A stretch of 64,000 nucleotides of DNA, from positions 7,803,971-7,867,970 of the forward strand of contig OX336338.1 of assembly GCA_946902875.1 (NCBI GenBank), given 5' to 3'. The stretch comes from Nematopogon swammerdamellus. Lineage: Eukaryota; Arthropoda; Insecta; Lepidoptera; Adelidae. Position 1 is the stretch's first letter. Each line of letters opens with the position of its first letter. Positions 33,166 to 43,499 of the stretch are shown here, in pieces. The position numbers were made by a program, and so were the translations under genes. The notes beneath the pieces were generated by a model. It worked only from the letters and a program-made list of their open reading frames with translations, was not told the origin of the DNA and ran no database searches.

Positions 33166-33274
33166 GACTCAAACACGGTTTTACGGTTGCACAATCCCCA
33201 CCACAGAGTGAGCGCGCGCTACACCCTCACCCTGTTCTACATCGGCAGTCTAAGAGTGTGCAATTTCTACATAC

Positions 33275-33436
33275 CTATCGCCTCCTTCTACCCTGCCCTC
33301 CTTGTTGTACCAGACGACAGTCTTGGGCCAGGGCGGCACCACCACATGACAGCCCAGCGTCAACATTTCAGATATCTTCACGTGCCGATCCTCCAACTCC
33401 TTCGTAAAGATTGGCGGCGGCTCCGGAGACACCAGG
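33275..33436 (-). CDS. Exon E6: first half of Ig domain 4
   Basis: Phase 2 to 2, 162 bases. The acceptor is CTTGTAG/CCTGGTG and the donor GCGATAG/GTATGT. It encodes SPEPPPIFTKELEDRHVKI, then LGCHVVVPPWPKTVVWYNKEG, the A to C strands with Cys and Trp, ending GGD before a split Arg codon. The intron to its left carries a fragment of an RTE-like LINE (32895-33165). Confidence 0.85.
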
Positions 33437-33795
33437 CTACAAGCACACGAAATATTCATTGTTGATATCAATAATTATATTTATACATACATCGTAGACA
33501 TTCGTTTTGTCATACGTATCTGTTTACATCTCTCATAAAAATAATTAAAAAGTCAGGAATTAATTATACCAAAATTAAAATGATACCAAGACTTTATTCA
33601 CCGTTTTCGCAATTTATTACTACCTCGTTTGACTGTTTGTTTGTTCATAACTTTCCAATGGCTGCACCTTGTGGCTTCACCAATGTCAATGAAATTACGT
33701 AGGTATACAGAGAAGCTGGGATTTTTATTAAACCTAGATTTATTGAAATTGAATGTGGAATCCCTCACCGTTAATTGGGTAAAGGCCTGGCCTAC

Positions 33796-33974
33796 CTGTC
33801 CAAGGGTCTGGTGGAGCCCTCCCTGCTGCCGCGTCCTACTACGTGGACCTTGGAGGAGGAGTAGGCGCGGCCCATGCAGTTGACGGCCTCGCAGGTGTAG
33901 GTGCCGAGGGAGGTTGGATCTTCGGCGTTGGCGGTCAGCGCAAACACGTCACCGGCCTTGATCTCGCGGCTGTC
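33796..33974 (-). CDS. Exon E5: second half of Ig domain 3
   Basis: Phase 0 to 2, 179 bases, acceptor CACACGCAG/GACAGC and donor GGACAG/GTAGGC. It encodes DSREIKAGDVFALTANAED, then LGTYTCEAVNCMGRAYSSS with the F-strand Tyr-x-Cys and the conserved NCMG turn, then a short Gly/Ser/Arg linker. NCMG recurs in the Ig domains of E8 and E9, showing that these domains arose by duplication. The exon joins E6 with a split Ser codon. Confidence 0.87.
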
Positions 33975-34290
33975 CTGCGTGTGTCAACAATCAAACCTTA
34001 CAGTGTTCATCCTTTCAAGTTGACATTGGACTTAGAAGTGGATCATGGGTGTAAAAGTTGACCATGGTCTTAGAAGTTGACGCCGAGCATAACATTTGAC
34101 AGTGGAATTATTTTTTAATACTAGGGTTAAAAGTTTACTCTGGGCTTAAAAGTTTACGCTGGACTTAAAAGTTAATACTGAACTAAAAGTTGACGCTACT
34201 CTTAAAGGTTGAAGTTGGACGTAAAAGAGGATCAAACTAAAGTTGATTCAACCCAATATCGTCAAAATTAGTATTGTAGAATGCGGATAC

Positions 34291-34415
34291 CTTGAACCAG
34301 CGTAGCACCGGAGTGGGCACGCCGACCACCTTGCACTCCAGCGACACGGTCCCCTGCTCCGTCAGTAGAGCTCGCAGCTCCTCCACGAATTCCGGTCGCT
34401 TGTATGCCTTCGGAA
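34291..34415 (-). CDS. Exon E4: first half of Ig domain 3
   Basis: Phase 1 to 0, 125 bases, acceptor CATTGCAG/TTCCGAAG and donor TTCAAG/GTATCC. It encodes PKAYKRPEFVEELRALL, then LECKVVGVPTPVLRWFK, the A to C strands of an I-set domain with canonical Cys and Trp. This is the second Ig type of the alternating pattern, always introduced by a 'P-K-x-Y-x-x-P-x-F' linker and seen again in E8 and E9. It continues directly into E5. Confidence 0.88.
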
Positions 34416-34699
34416 CTGCAATGTTACGCAGATGCCTTTTTAGCCCATTTTAAAGAACACTTAAGCGCTCTTGAGTGGAAAATGTATTGGACAGGGAGAG
34501 CATTCCATTTGCACACTTTCACGTTATTATGGTTCAACTAGTTGTATCGTTACAGAATGGATGATTGGATAAGTAAGAAGATCCCTTCACATAAGCCTAG
34601 TAAGTTATGTAGCTAACCGTTTATGTAGGATTATGTAGGACGAAAAAGTAAGAAACGGTTTCTTACTTTTTCGTCCTCGTGGACTGCACGACCGTAAAT

Positions 34700-34910
34700 T
34701 TTTTTTATTACAAATTTTATAAAATCCCCGACCCTTGAAAAGTCAAAAATAATTTCCGTTTACTTAATTAAAGTAGTCGGAGGACCGCTAAGTAAATACC
34801 CGCGCAGCTCTGAGTCTAGATATTTTATTTACTTAGCGGTCCCCCGACTCCTTTAAGAAGTAGGTAAACGGATATTATTTTTGACTTTTTAAGGGTCGGG
34901 GGTTTTTTTT
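34700..34910. mobile_element. MITE with roughly 70-base inverted arms
   Basis: 'gaccgctaagtaaata' and its complement flank a short spacer. The outer parts read 'aagtcaaaaataatttccgt' on the left and its near-complement on the right ('attatttttgacttttt'). A second copy is at 50595-50715. It lies in the E3/E4 intron. Confidence 0.75.
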
Positions 34911-35531
34911 ATTTGTAATTTAACTTTTATTTCAAGCTTTTTATAAAAAAAATCGCATACAAATCGGTCCACTTTTTAAGATAATTAATTTTTTTATTAC
35001 TTAATTTACTTACTTGATTACAAACATAGTTAACAACGATCGCGATTAATCCAAGCTTTCTAATTAAAAAAACCGCATACAAATCGGTCCATCCGTTTGG
35101 GACCTACGATGCCACAGCAGACACACCCTTACACACATATGTACACACACACGTTAAACTTATAACACCCGTCTTTTTTCGTCGGGGATTAAAAATAATG
35201 CCTAAGAAAAAGTCTTACGACTATGTGCACGAACAATTTGCGGTTACCTATAGGTATCCTATAGGTGTGCCCTATAGGTACACCCCCCCGAAATAAAAAA
35301 TGTACACGACATTTAAAATTGAACCTAATACTTATATTTTCATCATTCGGACATAGCTCTGATTAGTGGGACCTAAATTAAAGCAAAACAGGAGATTACT
35401 TATTTCTTTGTAATGAATGATGTAAAATGTTGTAAAATAATTCGCGTTGATTTTATTTCTAAAACCCCTCCCGAAAACGAAACTTGGCTACGCCCGTGCA
35501 TGTCTGGTTACAGAAAAACTCGCATAGTTAC

Positions 35532-35712
35532 CGAGGACATTGAGGTGAGCGGAACAGGATGCCCTGCCGCCGGCGTTCTCCGCGGTGCAGGTCCAGCGTC
35601 CGGCGTCGTCCACGCTCACCGCGGCGACGTCCGCGCACCAGAACTGTCCGTCGCGCGCGAGCCGCACCCGCTCCGCCTCCAGCAGCCGCCGCTCGTTGCG
35701 GTACCACGTCAC
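35532..35712 (-). CDS. Exon E3: second half of Ig domain 2
   Basis: Phase 0 to 1, 181 bases. The acceptor is ATGTGCAG/GTGACG and the donor CCTCG/GTAACT. It encodes VTWYRNERRLL, then DDAGRWTCTAENAGG, with the Trp of strand C and the Asp-Ala-Gly-x-x-x-Cys of strand F. Together with E2 this is one complete I-set Ig fold of the 'odd Cys' type that alternates along this protein. It joins E4 with a Val codon at the junction (NVL-V-PKAYKRP). The GC-rich codon use stands out from the AT-rich intron on both sides. Confidence 0.85.
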
Positions 35713-35739
35713 CTGCACATTATATTTAATACATTATAT

Positions 35740-36180
35740 AAGATTTTTAATTTTGACTAGTTATGTACAAAACACGCATAGTCAGTAGTCTATTTAGCAT
35801 ATTTTATTCTAGTTTTTATAAATATTTTATTTTATTGTAATGATTGTAAATGTTAAATGTAATTGTATAATGATAGTGTTTTAATAATTTTATAATTTCA
35901 AAATATATTTTAATGTTGATAAATTTAATTAACTTATGAGATGATAGATGATATGTAATACATAATATTTTGTTTTTATTCTTAATTTCTGATTTTATAT
36001 ATTGTGTGATTTTATAACTCTGACTTGTCCCTTTAATTTTTAATTAAATGTTTAATTTTTAAGACTAATGTTGTATTTAAAATTATTTTTATTGTAATTT
36101 TGATTCACATGTTTACTATGCTATCTTGTGTGGCCAAAAAGTTAAATAAAGAATTTGAATTTATCTCTCTTTAGTAGCTT
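35740..36180 (+). repeat. LINE-like 3' UTR fragment
   Basis: A very AT-rich block ending in 'ttaaataaagaatttgaattt', the kind of end seen on many lepidopteran non-LTR copies. No coding part is attached. Confidence 0.4.
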
Positions 36181-36197
36181 CTGTCGGCATTATGACT

Positions 36198-36422
36198 TCA
36201 CATGAACATGATTGCACCCAAACTGGAGTGGCACCCAGTTCCGACGGTAGCATGGTGTCTGATCTCTGAATTCAGATATAATATGTTGTCAAACATTGCA
36301 CACACGTCACAAATCTTGTCCTCGTCTGTCCGGTCCTTCTCGCACAAGTGCGGCACAACTGAACACACATACAGACGGATGAAAGCTATAATGACAATAC
36401 TGGACATGACTGACTTCATCAT
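36198..36422 (-). CDS. Possible small secreted protein, unrecognised
   Basis: A 74-residue open frame nested in the intron E2/E3. It starts MMKSVMSSIVIIAFIRLYVC, a short basic n-region and a hydrophobic stretch like a signal peptide. A mature part with five further Cys follows, including LCEKDRTDEDKICDVCAMF. I do not recognise the family, and no promoter or poly-A signal is convincing. The density of Cys and the hydrophobic start are the only reasons to list it. It may be a chance frame in repeat-derived DNA. Confidence 0.25.
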   Translation of the reverse strand: MMKSVMSSIVIIAFIRLYVCSVVPHLCEKDRTDEDKICDVCAMFDNILYLNSEIRHHATVGTGCHSSLGAIMFM

Positions 36423-36538
36423 AGGCGTGTCGGTTTAGGGGTTCATTATAAATTTTTTGCACAATTTTCGCCCCACCTAGAAAATGTTATAGGCTCGTTC
36501 CAGTATTGGATTTTGAACCACCCGATCAGAATGTGAAC

Positions 36539-36560
36539 CCCCCCCCCCCCCCCCCCCCCC
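36539..36560. repeat. Poly-C tract
   Basis: More than 20 consecutive C, followed by a C-rich stretch to about 36575. The minus strand is a potential G-quadruplex. Confidence 0.9.
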
Positions 36561-36799
36561 TCCCCGCTCCCCCCTTAACCAAGGACCGACACGGCTTGCT
36601 GCGGTACTCTATACGGTATCTCAAAAAACCGTAAAATCCGATAAAAGGGTAAATTTGTGGTACATTCCCAATTAACAAAAAAAAAAAAAATTCGGATCTC
36701 CACTTTTTTGTTATCGTTCATTAAGTCGCCCTGCCGGACAAATGTTTGCTATACACACAACTTTCACTTGTACGCAGGAAATACAGCTTTAATTTCATC

Positions 36800-37550
36800 T
36801 ATACATATAATAAAATCGTAGAGGTAAGAAAGTCTGTACATTGAATGTATTCGGAAAAAAACTAACCAGGGTGGCTTAAAATGAGATACTGAACATGTTA
36901 GAACAGTTTTTAAAATTTTTGTTTGTTTGTTTGTTTGTCTGTACGCGCATCACGCAAAAACCACTGAACGGAATTAGACGAAACTTTGTATAGTGGCAGT
37001 TTATATGCCGGGTTAACATAATACGTAAAAAAAATAACAAAAATAAAAAAAAAATTACAATTATAAACATTATTGCGCGTTTAAAATCACGTAGTCCAAA
37101 GTACATAATTATATCTTGAGAACTGGCAGCAAATACAATTTGAATAAAATATTCATTCGAAATTTAAAAATAAGTAGATACAACGAAAATGACAGTTCTT
37201 TTTTATAACTTGAACACAATAATCTATACATATCTATTCTTTCTATACATATCATAAAATCGTAAATGCAAAAATGTCTATTTGTACGCGCATCTCGCAA
37301 AAACCACTGAACGGAATTTTACCAAACTTTTTATAGTGGCAGTATATATCCCGGATGAAAATAATAATTAAAAAATATAATAAAAATCATGTAATCCAAA
37401 GTAAAGGTAAAAAACAATTTTAAATGTCATGTTGACAACGAAGAACTGTCATCTCGACGTGAGCTGGCCGGTGACAAATTGTTTGATAAATAAAAATAAT
37501 AATTGAAAGTCGAAGTTATGTCGCTGTCATTGGTGCAATAAAATTTATAT
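36800..37550 (+). repeat. Twice-occurring 'ctatacatat...aaccactgaacgg' block
   Basis: The string 'cgcaaaaaccactgaacgga' followed by 'ctttg/ctttt...tagtggcagt' occurs at 36955 and 37297. Each is preceded by 'tctatacatat'. The set resembles the left part of a widespread lepidopteran Helitron-like repeat whose right end is the 'cccgcggcttcgctcgcg' string at 37558. Confidence 0.5.
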
Positions 37551-37599
37551 ATCTGTTGCCCGCGGCTTCGCTCGCGTGAAATTCGTATTTAAAAAAAAG

Positions 37600-38420
37600 A
37601 AAGTAAGTAACTAAAGGCGGGCCCGAAGGCGGATCTGCGCTCACGTAAACGATATTCTTTCTCGATGAAAGTAACTAAGGGCGAGGCGGAAGGCGGAGCT
37701 GAGTTCAGGAAGAAGAAAAACATTCTTGAAGAAAGTAAGTAACTAAGGGCGAGGCCGAAGGCCGAGCTCTATTCTGGAAGACCATAAACCTTCTCGAAGA
37801 AAGTAAGTAACTATGGGCGAGGCCGCAGGCCGAGCTGCGTTCAGGAAGAAGCTAAACCATCTTGAAGAAAGTAAGTAACTAAGGCGAGGCCGAAGGCCGA
37901 GCTACGTTCGGATAATTGAAAAACCATCTCGAAGAAAGCAAGTAACTAAGGGCGAGGCCGAAGGCCGAGCTGCGTTCAGGAAGAAGCTAAACCATCTTGA
38001 AGAAAGTAAGCAACTAAGGCGAGGCCGAAGGCCGAGCTACGTTCTGACAAATGATAAACCATCTCGAAGAAAGCAAGTAACTAAGGGCGAGGCCGAAGGC
38101 CGAGCTGCGTTCAGGAAGAAGCTAAACCATCTTGAAGAAAGTAAGTAACTGAGGCGAGGCCGAAGGCCGAGCTACGTTCGGATAATTGAAAAACCATCTC
38201 GAAGAAAGCAAGTAACTAAGGGCGAGGCCGAAGGCCGAGCTGCGTTCAGGAAGAAGCTAAACCATCTTGAAGAAAGTAAGCAACTAAGGCGAGGCCGAAG
38301 GCCGAGCTACGTTCTGACAAATGATAAACCATCTCGAAGAAAGCAAGTAACTAAGGGCGAGGCCGAAGGCCGAGTTGCGTTCAGGAAGAAGCTAAACCAT
38401 CTCGAATAAAGTTAATTAAT
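37600..38420 (+). repeat. Minisatellite with 67/135/270-base hierarchy
   Basis: Units of about 67 bases carry 'gcgaggccgaaggccgagct'. Two slightly different units alternate, giving a 135-base period ('caggaagaagctaaaccat' at about 37842, 37977, 38112, 38247, 38382). The 'gataattgaa' and 'acaaatgata' variants alternate again, giving a 270-base period. Related units in opposite orientation occupy 39040-39300, and another set lies at 44700-44990. Confidence 0.85.
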
Positions 38421-38550
38421 ATTAAGATTGAGTTAATTTAATTTAAATTTTATTATAAAGTCCACGCTTCTAACGGCAAATATACCGTGAATCCTAGAAC
38501 CTCGCGGTTATTCCCGGCTGGATGGCAAGAGGCCCGATGCTATCACCTTA

Positions 38551-38919
38551 GTGCCATGGACTAAGGGTAGTTCTTTGATGTGGGACGCCACTTCTGTTCT
38601 CACATTGGCTCCAAGTCACGTTAGGACATCTTCAAGAGCGGCTGGCGCGGCCGAGGCTGGGGCGGAGAGCCTCAAACGCAGCAAATATAGAAATATAATT
38701 CAAGATTTCGAATTTGTTGCGTTTGCGGTTGAAACCCTCGGTCCGTGGAGCAGTGAAGCCAAAAGAGGCTTGAGCTGGTTGACGCAACTGGTGTCCTGCC
38801 ATCAAGGGCTTATGTACTTCATTCAAAGGGTAAGCCTTGCCATCCAGCGGGGTAATGCCGCAAGTGCTCTAAGAACATTTGAAAATGCCCGTTTTGATAG
38901 TTATTTTAATGTTTGTTAG
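38551..38919 (+). CDS. Mobile-element ORF fragment, polymerase-tail type
   Basis: 122 residues with LMWDATSVLTLAPSHVRTSS, FVAFAVETLGPWSSEAKRG and VSLAIQRGNAASALRTFE. These three blocks are typical of a C-terminal tail found after reverse-transcriptase-like domains in repetitive ORFs of many invertebrates. It sits between two minisatellite blocks of opposite orientation. A 5'-truncated, mutated copy is at 45100-45390 (reverse sense). Confidence 0.6.
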   Translation: MPWTKGSSLMWDATSVLTLAPSHVRTSSRAAGAAEAGAESLKRSKYRNIIQDFEFVAFAVETLGPWSSEAKRGLSWLTQLVSCHQGLMYFIQRVSLAIQRGNAASALRTFENARFDSYFNVC

Positions 38920-39009
38920 GTAGGTTTAATTCTTTAGTAATTAATATTACTTTTTTATTTTTATGAAATAAATAGATTGAGTAAACGATATTATATTCTA
39001 TCGAAGAAA

Positions 39010-39362
39010 GGAAGTCTTTAAGGGCGAGGCCCGAAGGCGGAAGAGGGTTTTTGGTTTACCTGAACGCAGCTCGCTTCGGCCTCGCACTTAGTTCCTTCCT
39101 TTCTTCCAGAAGGTTTATCGTCTTCCTGAACGCAGCTCGGCCTTCGGCCTCGCCCTTACTTACTTCCTTTATTTGAGAAAGGTTTATCGTTTACCTGAAA
39201 GCAGCTCGGCCTTCGGCCTCGCCCTTAGTTAGTTACTTTCTTTAAGAAGGTTTATCGATTACCTGAACGCAGCTCGGCCTTCGGCCTCGCTCTTAGTTAC
39301 TTACATTCTTCTTTGGAATACGAATTTCACGCGAGCGGAGCCGCGGGCTCAGCTAGTTGTAA
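39010..39362 (-). repeat. Inverted minisatellite flank and element end
   Basis: Units 'cagctcggccttcggcctcg' mirror those at 37600-38420. They end in 'gaatttcacgcgagcggagc' and 'cgcgggctcagctagt', the complement of the left end at 37549-37595. Confidence 0.75.
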
Positions 39363-39733
39363 AATAAACTAGGTTAAGTGCCATCATATTTACGAGGAAA
39401 AAATAACATTCCGATACTGTCTGCTTTATTGCTCCTAAGAAAACAGTAAACACTTAGGCCCACCTCGTATTTTTAAGTTTATAGTTAAAAAGAAGAGTCC
39501 ACTTTATTTGCGTTTCACAAGCCGTGATCTACCAAATGCTTTACGTCAAATGTTTTAATTGGCTTGGGAAAGTGTTTACGTGGATGAGAGCATGTTTTTT
39601 AAAACTACCTAAAGTTTTGTTAATGCTACGAACAATGGTGCATTTAGCGAAAACGAATGTGGGACTCTGACCCTAAGTGATGTTATTTTATCCTCGTAAA
39701 TATGATGGCACTTAACCTATTTATTTTACAATG
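39356..39733. mobile_element. MITE with about 50-base inverted ends
   Basis: 'ggttaagtgccatcatattt' at 39372 and its complement 'aaatatgatggcacttaacc' at 39699, with flanking 'acgagga...ataaca' also inverted. There is no coding capacity. Confidence 0.8.
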
Positions 39734-39806
39734 AAATTGAAGCTGTTTTTCCTGCGTACGTGTAAGTTGTGTAAATAGCAAACATTTGCCCAGCAGGGCG
39801 ACTTAG

Positions 39807-41150
39807 TACTATGGGGCCGATAAATTGTCAAAAGCCCTAAAAATAAATTTTAAAACAAGTTGTAGATTAGATTGTTTAAGTTGTATTTTTGAAATGTGTA
39901 ACATGTCGATGATGTCGGGTCTGATATCGTAAATAATTCATTTACCCTTCATTTCAATGCCGACTTCGGAAAATAAGAAAAATAATAAAGTATTGAACCT
40001 CCGTTTGAAACACACTGTAGATTTACTACGACAGTACATCTGCGAACGTATCGGAGCTGGGAACCTATAACTTTTTTGTATTCTATTAAATCACTGAAAG
40101 CGTTTGAACGAACCATTTGTTTCCATTTGACGGTCTGCCAAAGTATGCAGTTTGTGTAAAAACTAAGACCACCGTTACGGGTAGTAAAACTTCTTCGTGT
40201 TTTCTTCATGTATCATTGTTTATAATTGATTGGTGCGCAATACAGCATTTCTAAATACAATATTACATTGCTGATACGATAGTATTGGCTGAGCGTCCGA
40301 TCAGAAGTGTTTACACAGCACATTGCTACAATTTACATGTAAATGAAAAAGTATTAAATGTTTTCACAATAATTAAAATTTTCAGCTCGGACATTTTATA
40401 GACCAACCGAGATAGAGCATTTTCGTCCCTTTAAATAACCGACTTAAAAAAAAGGAGAAGGTTCGCAATTCGTCCGAATCTTTTTTTATGTATGTTCAGC
40501 GATAATTCTATACAGGCCCAACCGATTTCGATGATTTATTTTTATGTTGCAAAGGAGGTGTTTCATGCGTTGAAGTCGGTTTTTAACAAAAAAGAGTTAT
40601 GAGGAGTAGATATTTTGAGACTTGCCGCCAAACACAAGCTCACATCCTGCCACCTTTCAATTATTAAGTGTTATTTTGTAGAATTTTTTATATTCATTTT
40701 TTTTTTTAAAGTAAAAATAAGTCTTATTTGCACGGATTTATGTGTTAAAATTGCGTAGCCAGCGCATCCGAGTTGGAGTTGGTGTATCGCCGCCCGCCCG
40801 CCCGTGCCTCACAAACATCTCGCTCCGTTCCAATGACATAATTTTTCTATTTTCGCTCCAATGTGTGTGTGTATTGCACTATTTTTAAACGGACAGTTTG
40901 GACATTAAACGACGAAAAATGTGGCACGCCGACACCTCGACATATGATTTTATTTATGCGTGCGACTTGTCGTTTTTCTTTTTTGTTATTTTTTAAGCTC
41001 TCCTTAGCGTCCCGCCCACGTAACATATTTGAAACGTCTATGCACCTATACAAATGCATTTACATATTACGTAAATAGTTTAGTTACATTTTAGATCGGT
41101 TGTAGGTCGGCCGTTTCGGTGGTAGATGTTTTTGTTGTTCATACCTAAAG
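39807..41150. other. Intron sequence without recognised features
   Basis: AT-rich. It contains a 'tcatgcgttgaagtcggttt' motif near 40563, as seen in other lepidopteran repeats, and a (cccg)n run at 40793-40804. No exon was supported. Confidence 0.45.
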
Positions 41151-42030
41151 TCATCTTTTCGGTTCCGTAGCCAGCGATGCTGGACGGGACCTTTAAGAAA
41201 TCGGTTAGGTACGTCCGTCCGTCCGTCTTTCTGTCACACTAGCTGTCCGTGGTGATTTCTCCGAAGCGTAGAAAGTTCATTAAATCCATAAAAAAATTTA
41301 AAATGATCGATTTTGTCCACGCACGAAAACAATGTTGAAGTTTACACCTTAAAACGGTTAGGTTAGGTTAAACTTAAACGTGTACACCTTAAAACGGTTA
41401 TTGAGAAAATACAATTCTACTGGACTGCGGAGCGGCGTCGTCGGCGGCGGCGCACACTCCACTATGCGAGCAAGAAGGAAATGGCTACGGAACCGTATGA
41501 ACAAAATGTGAACGATGCCCATGGACATTCTGTGATGCACGGGGATTACGAATGTCATGCTGGCCTGACAGGAGCCTTTTCACGCCCCTTTTGAAAAACC
41601 CCAGGCTATACTTGGATGGAAATAGGTCGGCAGGGAGTGCGTTCACTAAATCACACAGTATAGGTATTCGTACCTATATTACATTACAATCCTTCCCCGA
41701 AAATATGTGCATCATTTTTTAGAAGTAGTAAAATAATATTTTCGTCCAAAACCTGGACTATAACAAAATGTTCTTAATATTTTCTCTTATTAGCTGCTGA
41801 TAATAAATTTTTTTTTTTGCTTCCGAACTGGTTGGCCCTGCCCGAGGTCGAAGCCTCAGGCGCAGCCAATTTCACCGCCGAGGAGGTGCCAGTCCGGCTT
41901 GAAGGTGGACTAATGTTGCTGGGGAAAGGCTGAGCTGGCGTGAAAAATCGCCGACATCGGTAAAGGATCATGATTGATACGGAACTGTCGGCGCGCGAGC
42001 CTAACTCGCACTTCACCGTTTTTTTTTTCA
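41150..42030. repeat. GGTTCCGTA-family repeat (degenerate)
   Basis: It starts 'cttttcggttccgtagccag', has a (gtcc)n run at 41214-41226, and ends 'gcgcgagcctaactcgcact' followed by poly-T at 42020. The same start/end pair flanks the copies at 46065-46615, 48865-49195, 51040-51705 and (inverted) 57240-57740. Confidence 0.6.
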
Positions 42031-42126
42031 TATAGATATACCTACCACCACGACACTTTTGATGGAGGGCGTGTTTGGGTGTGACCAGCTGTTTATTAAA
42101 CAGCGTACGAAGGTAACCAGCCTGTC

Positions 42127-42497
42127 AGCCTCGATAGCTCAGTGGTGCAGACAGTCGACTGTCGCTATTGATTGTTAAGCAACGCTGGGCGCGGTCAGTA
42201 CTTGGATGGGTGACCGCTCGACCGTTGGATTCTGACTGTGGTTCGGGTTCCACGTAAAACTGTAGGTCCCTTCCCTTCTTATGTTACTAGGTGGTAGGGT
42301 TCAACCCGCTCGGGTTGGTACCACCGCACTGAATGAAACGTCGGTCGTAAATAGTTTGTGTTTTCCGACCAGTTCAGTGTAGCCGGCACGACCAAAGGGA
42401 AGCACTGTAATGGCACCTAGCTCACCCGGCGCTATGGGCTGACATCAAGGATGTTGTAGGTGATGTAGCCAAACGTGTCAGTTTCCATAAAAAAAAA
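42127..42497 (+). mobile_element. Composite tRNA/5S-like SINE, most complete copy
   Basis: The head 'tcgatagctcagtggtgcag' looks like a tRNA A box. At 42174-42216 comes 'ttaagcaacgctgggcgcgg' and 'tcagtacttggatgggtgac', which match the internal promoter part of 5S rRNA. At 42240-42251 'ggttcgggttcc' fits a tRNA B box. The tail shares 'gtagccggcacgacc' and 'aggatgttgtaggtgatgta' with copies at 17330, 21335, 48047, 54166 and 63866. It ends in poly-A at about 42488. Confidence 0.8.
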
Positions 42498-42550
42498 TTA
42501 AAACAAATATTCCTTAATCTGTGACACCGTAGTTGTGGCAACTAGCGTAC

Positions 42551-42703
42551 CTTGCATTCCGTGGAGCTCTTGATCTCGACAAGGAACCTGGTCCTCGTGC
42601 CGACCTTCACGGTGAGGTCCGTGAGCCGCCGCGCGAACTGCGGCGGGTCGTCGCCGGAGACCAGCGGCGGATCCGCCGAGGTTGGACCACCGTCTTCCTC
42701 AAC
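42551..42703 (-). CDS. Exon E2: linker and first half of Ig domain 2
   Basis: Phase 0 to phase 0, 51 codons, bounded by ACCAG/GTTGAG and GCAAG/GTACGC. After an acidic linker (VEEDGGPTSADPP) it encodes 'PPQFARRLTDLTVKVG', the A-strand and B-strand start of an I-set domain. The B-strand position normally holding Cys reads FLVEI, so the canonical disulfide is missing. It splices in frame to E3 about 6.8 kb downstream (STECK then VTWYRNERR), completing the Trp of the C-strand. The long intron between them is filled with mobile elements. Confidence 0.8.
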
Positions 42704-43139
42704 CTGGTTTTACATGTCATGTTATTATTATATTTTTGTAAATAATTTGTATAAACAAACCTTATTAACATGTAACGGAAAGGAAACTGAAGTTAATTGA
42801 AATATTCCAAAGTCATGCACTAGGTAACTGTCTTCGTGCCTTCACCGAAGTTCGAGCAGCATAACACCGATTACTATGCTTACTACGATTGTCGGGATAC
42901 AGCGTGATGGCATTTGTGAAAATTTGTCAGTTTAGTATAATCTTACTATCTTAAGGAAAAAAACAACCATAAATGTTGTTTTTCTTTTCTTCTAAAGTTT
43001 CGTAACATTTTACTAAACTAGTCCTAAATTTTTTCTCAGTGATGGATGTATGTCAATTAAAATATATTTATATGGTCTTATAAATGTTCTTATGTACCTA
43101 TAAGTCTTAAATTCTATAATTATTTTGGTTTGTATTACC

Positions 43140-43420
43140 TCGCGTGAGATCGACTCTGCCAATGGGCAATGTCTTTGTGTCTAGGTACTGTCGACATAGG
43201 GATGTTCCGCGAGTGTTCGGGAGATTAGCCGGATACCGACTAAGGGATATGGAAGGGCAGCCTCGGCTGTGTTCTCCTTTAGTCCAGTATAGCCAGCAAT
43301 ATAGGGATGTCTCCGGTATGGCACCTACCTTCTCGGAGGTGACATTGGCTGGTCGGAGCATGCGCTTTGGCCCCTCCGACTCAGCCACCCATACCGGATA
43401 ACATAAAAAAAGGGAGGTGG
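43140..43420 (+). repeat. Non-LTR 3' end fragment
   Basis: GC-richer block 'ggcagcctcggctgtgttct' through 'tcagccacccataccggata' followed by poly-A (43405). A similar 'cagccacccatgctgtttta' plus A-tail is at 55565-55600. It lies between exons E1 and E2. Confidence 0.5.
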
Positions 43421-43499
43421 CATGAGGGAAGCGAGTTCATCAGAGCAGCGATCATAGTGGTGTAGGTAGAATTCGATTATGTAGAAGTAGAGATATAAC

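Larger units (their letters stand above)
36722..39806. mobile_element. Composite element with about 75-base terminal inverted repeats
   Basis: The left end 'taagtcgccctgccggacaa' (36722) and the right end 'gcccagcagggcgactta' (ending 39806) are inverted copies and stay similar for about 75 bases inward. Inside are nested units: a duplicated repeat block at 36800-37550, a minisatellite element at 37549-39360, and a MITE at 39356-39733. Confidence 0.65.

Noticed and set aside
33843..34061. Plus-strand frame with Gly-rich text opposite exon E5
   Set aside because: Antisense to a well-supported Ig exon with correct phases.
37600..38420. Regular repeats with spacers, superficially CRISPR-like
   Set aside because: The 'spacers' are themselves repeated and homologous. 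The DNA is insect, and no cas genes are present. It is a minisatellite.
42174..42216. Possible 5S rRNA gene
   Set aside because: Only about 43 bases match. The 5' and 3' ends of 5S rRNA are missing, and the segment sits inside a repeat ending in poly-A.
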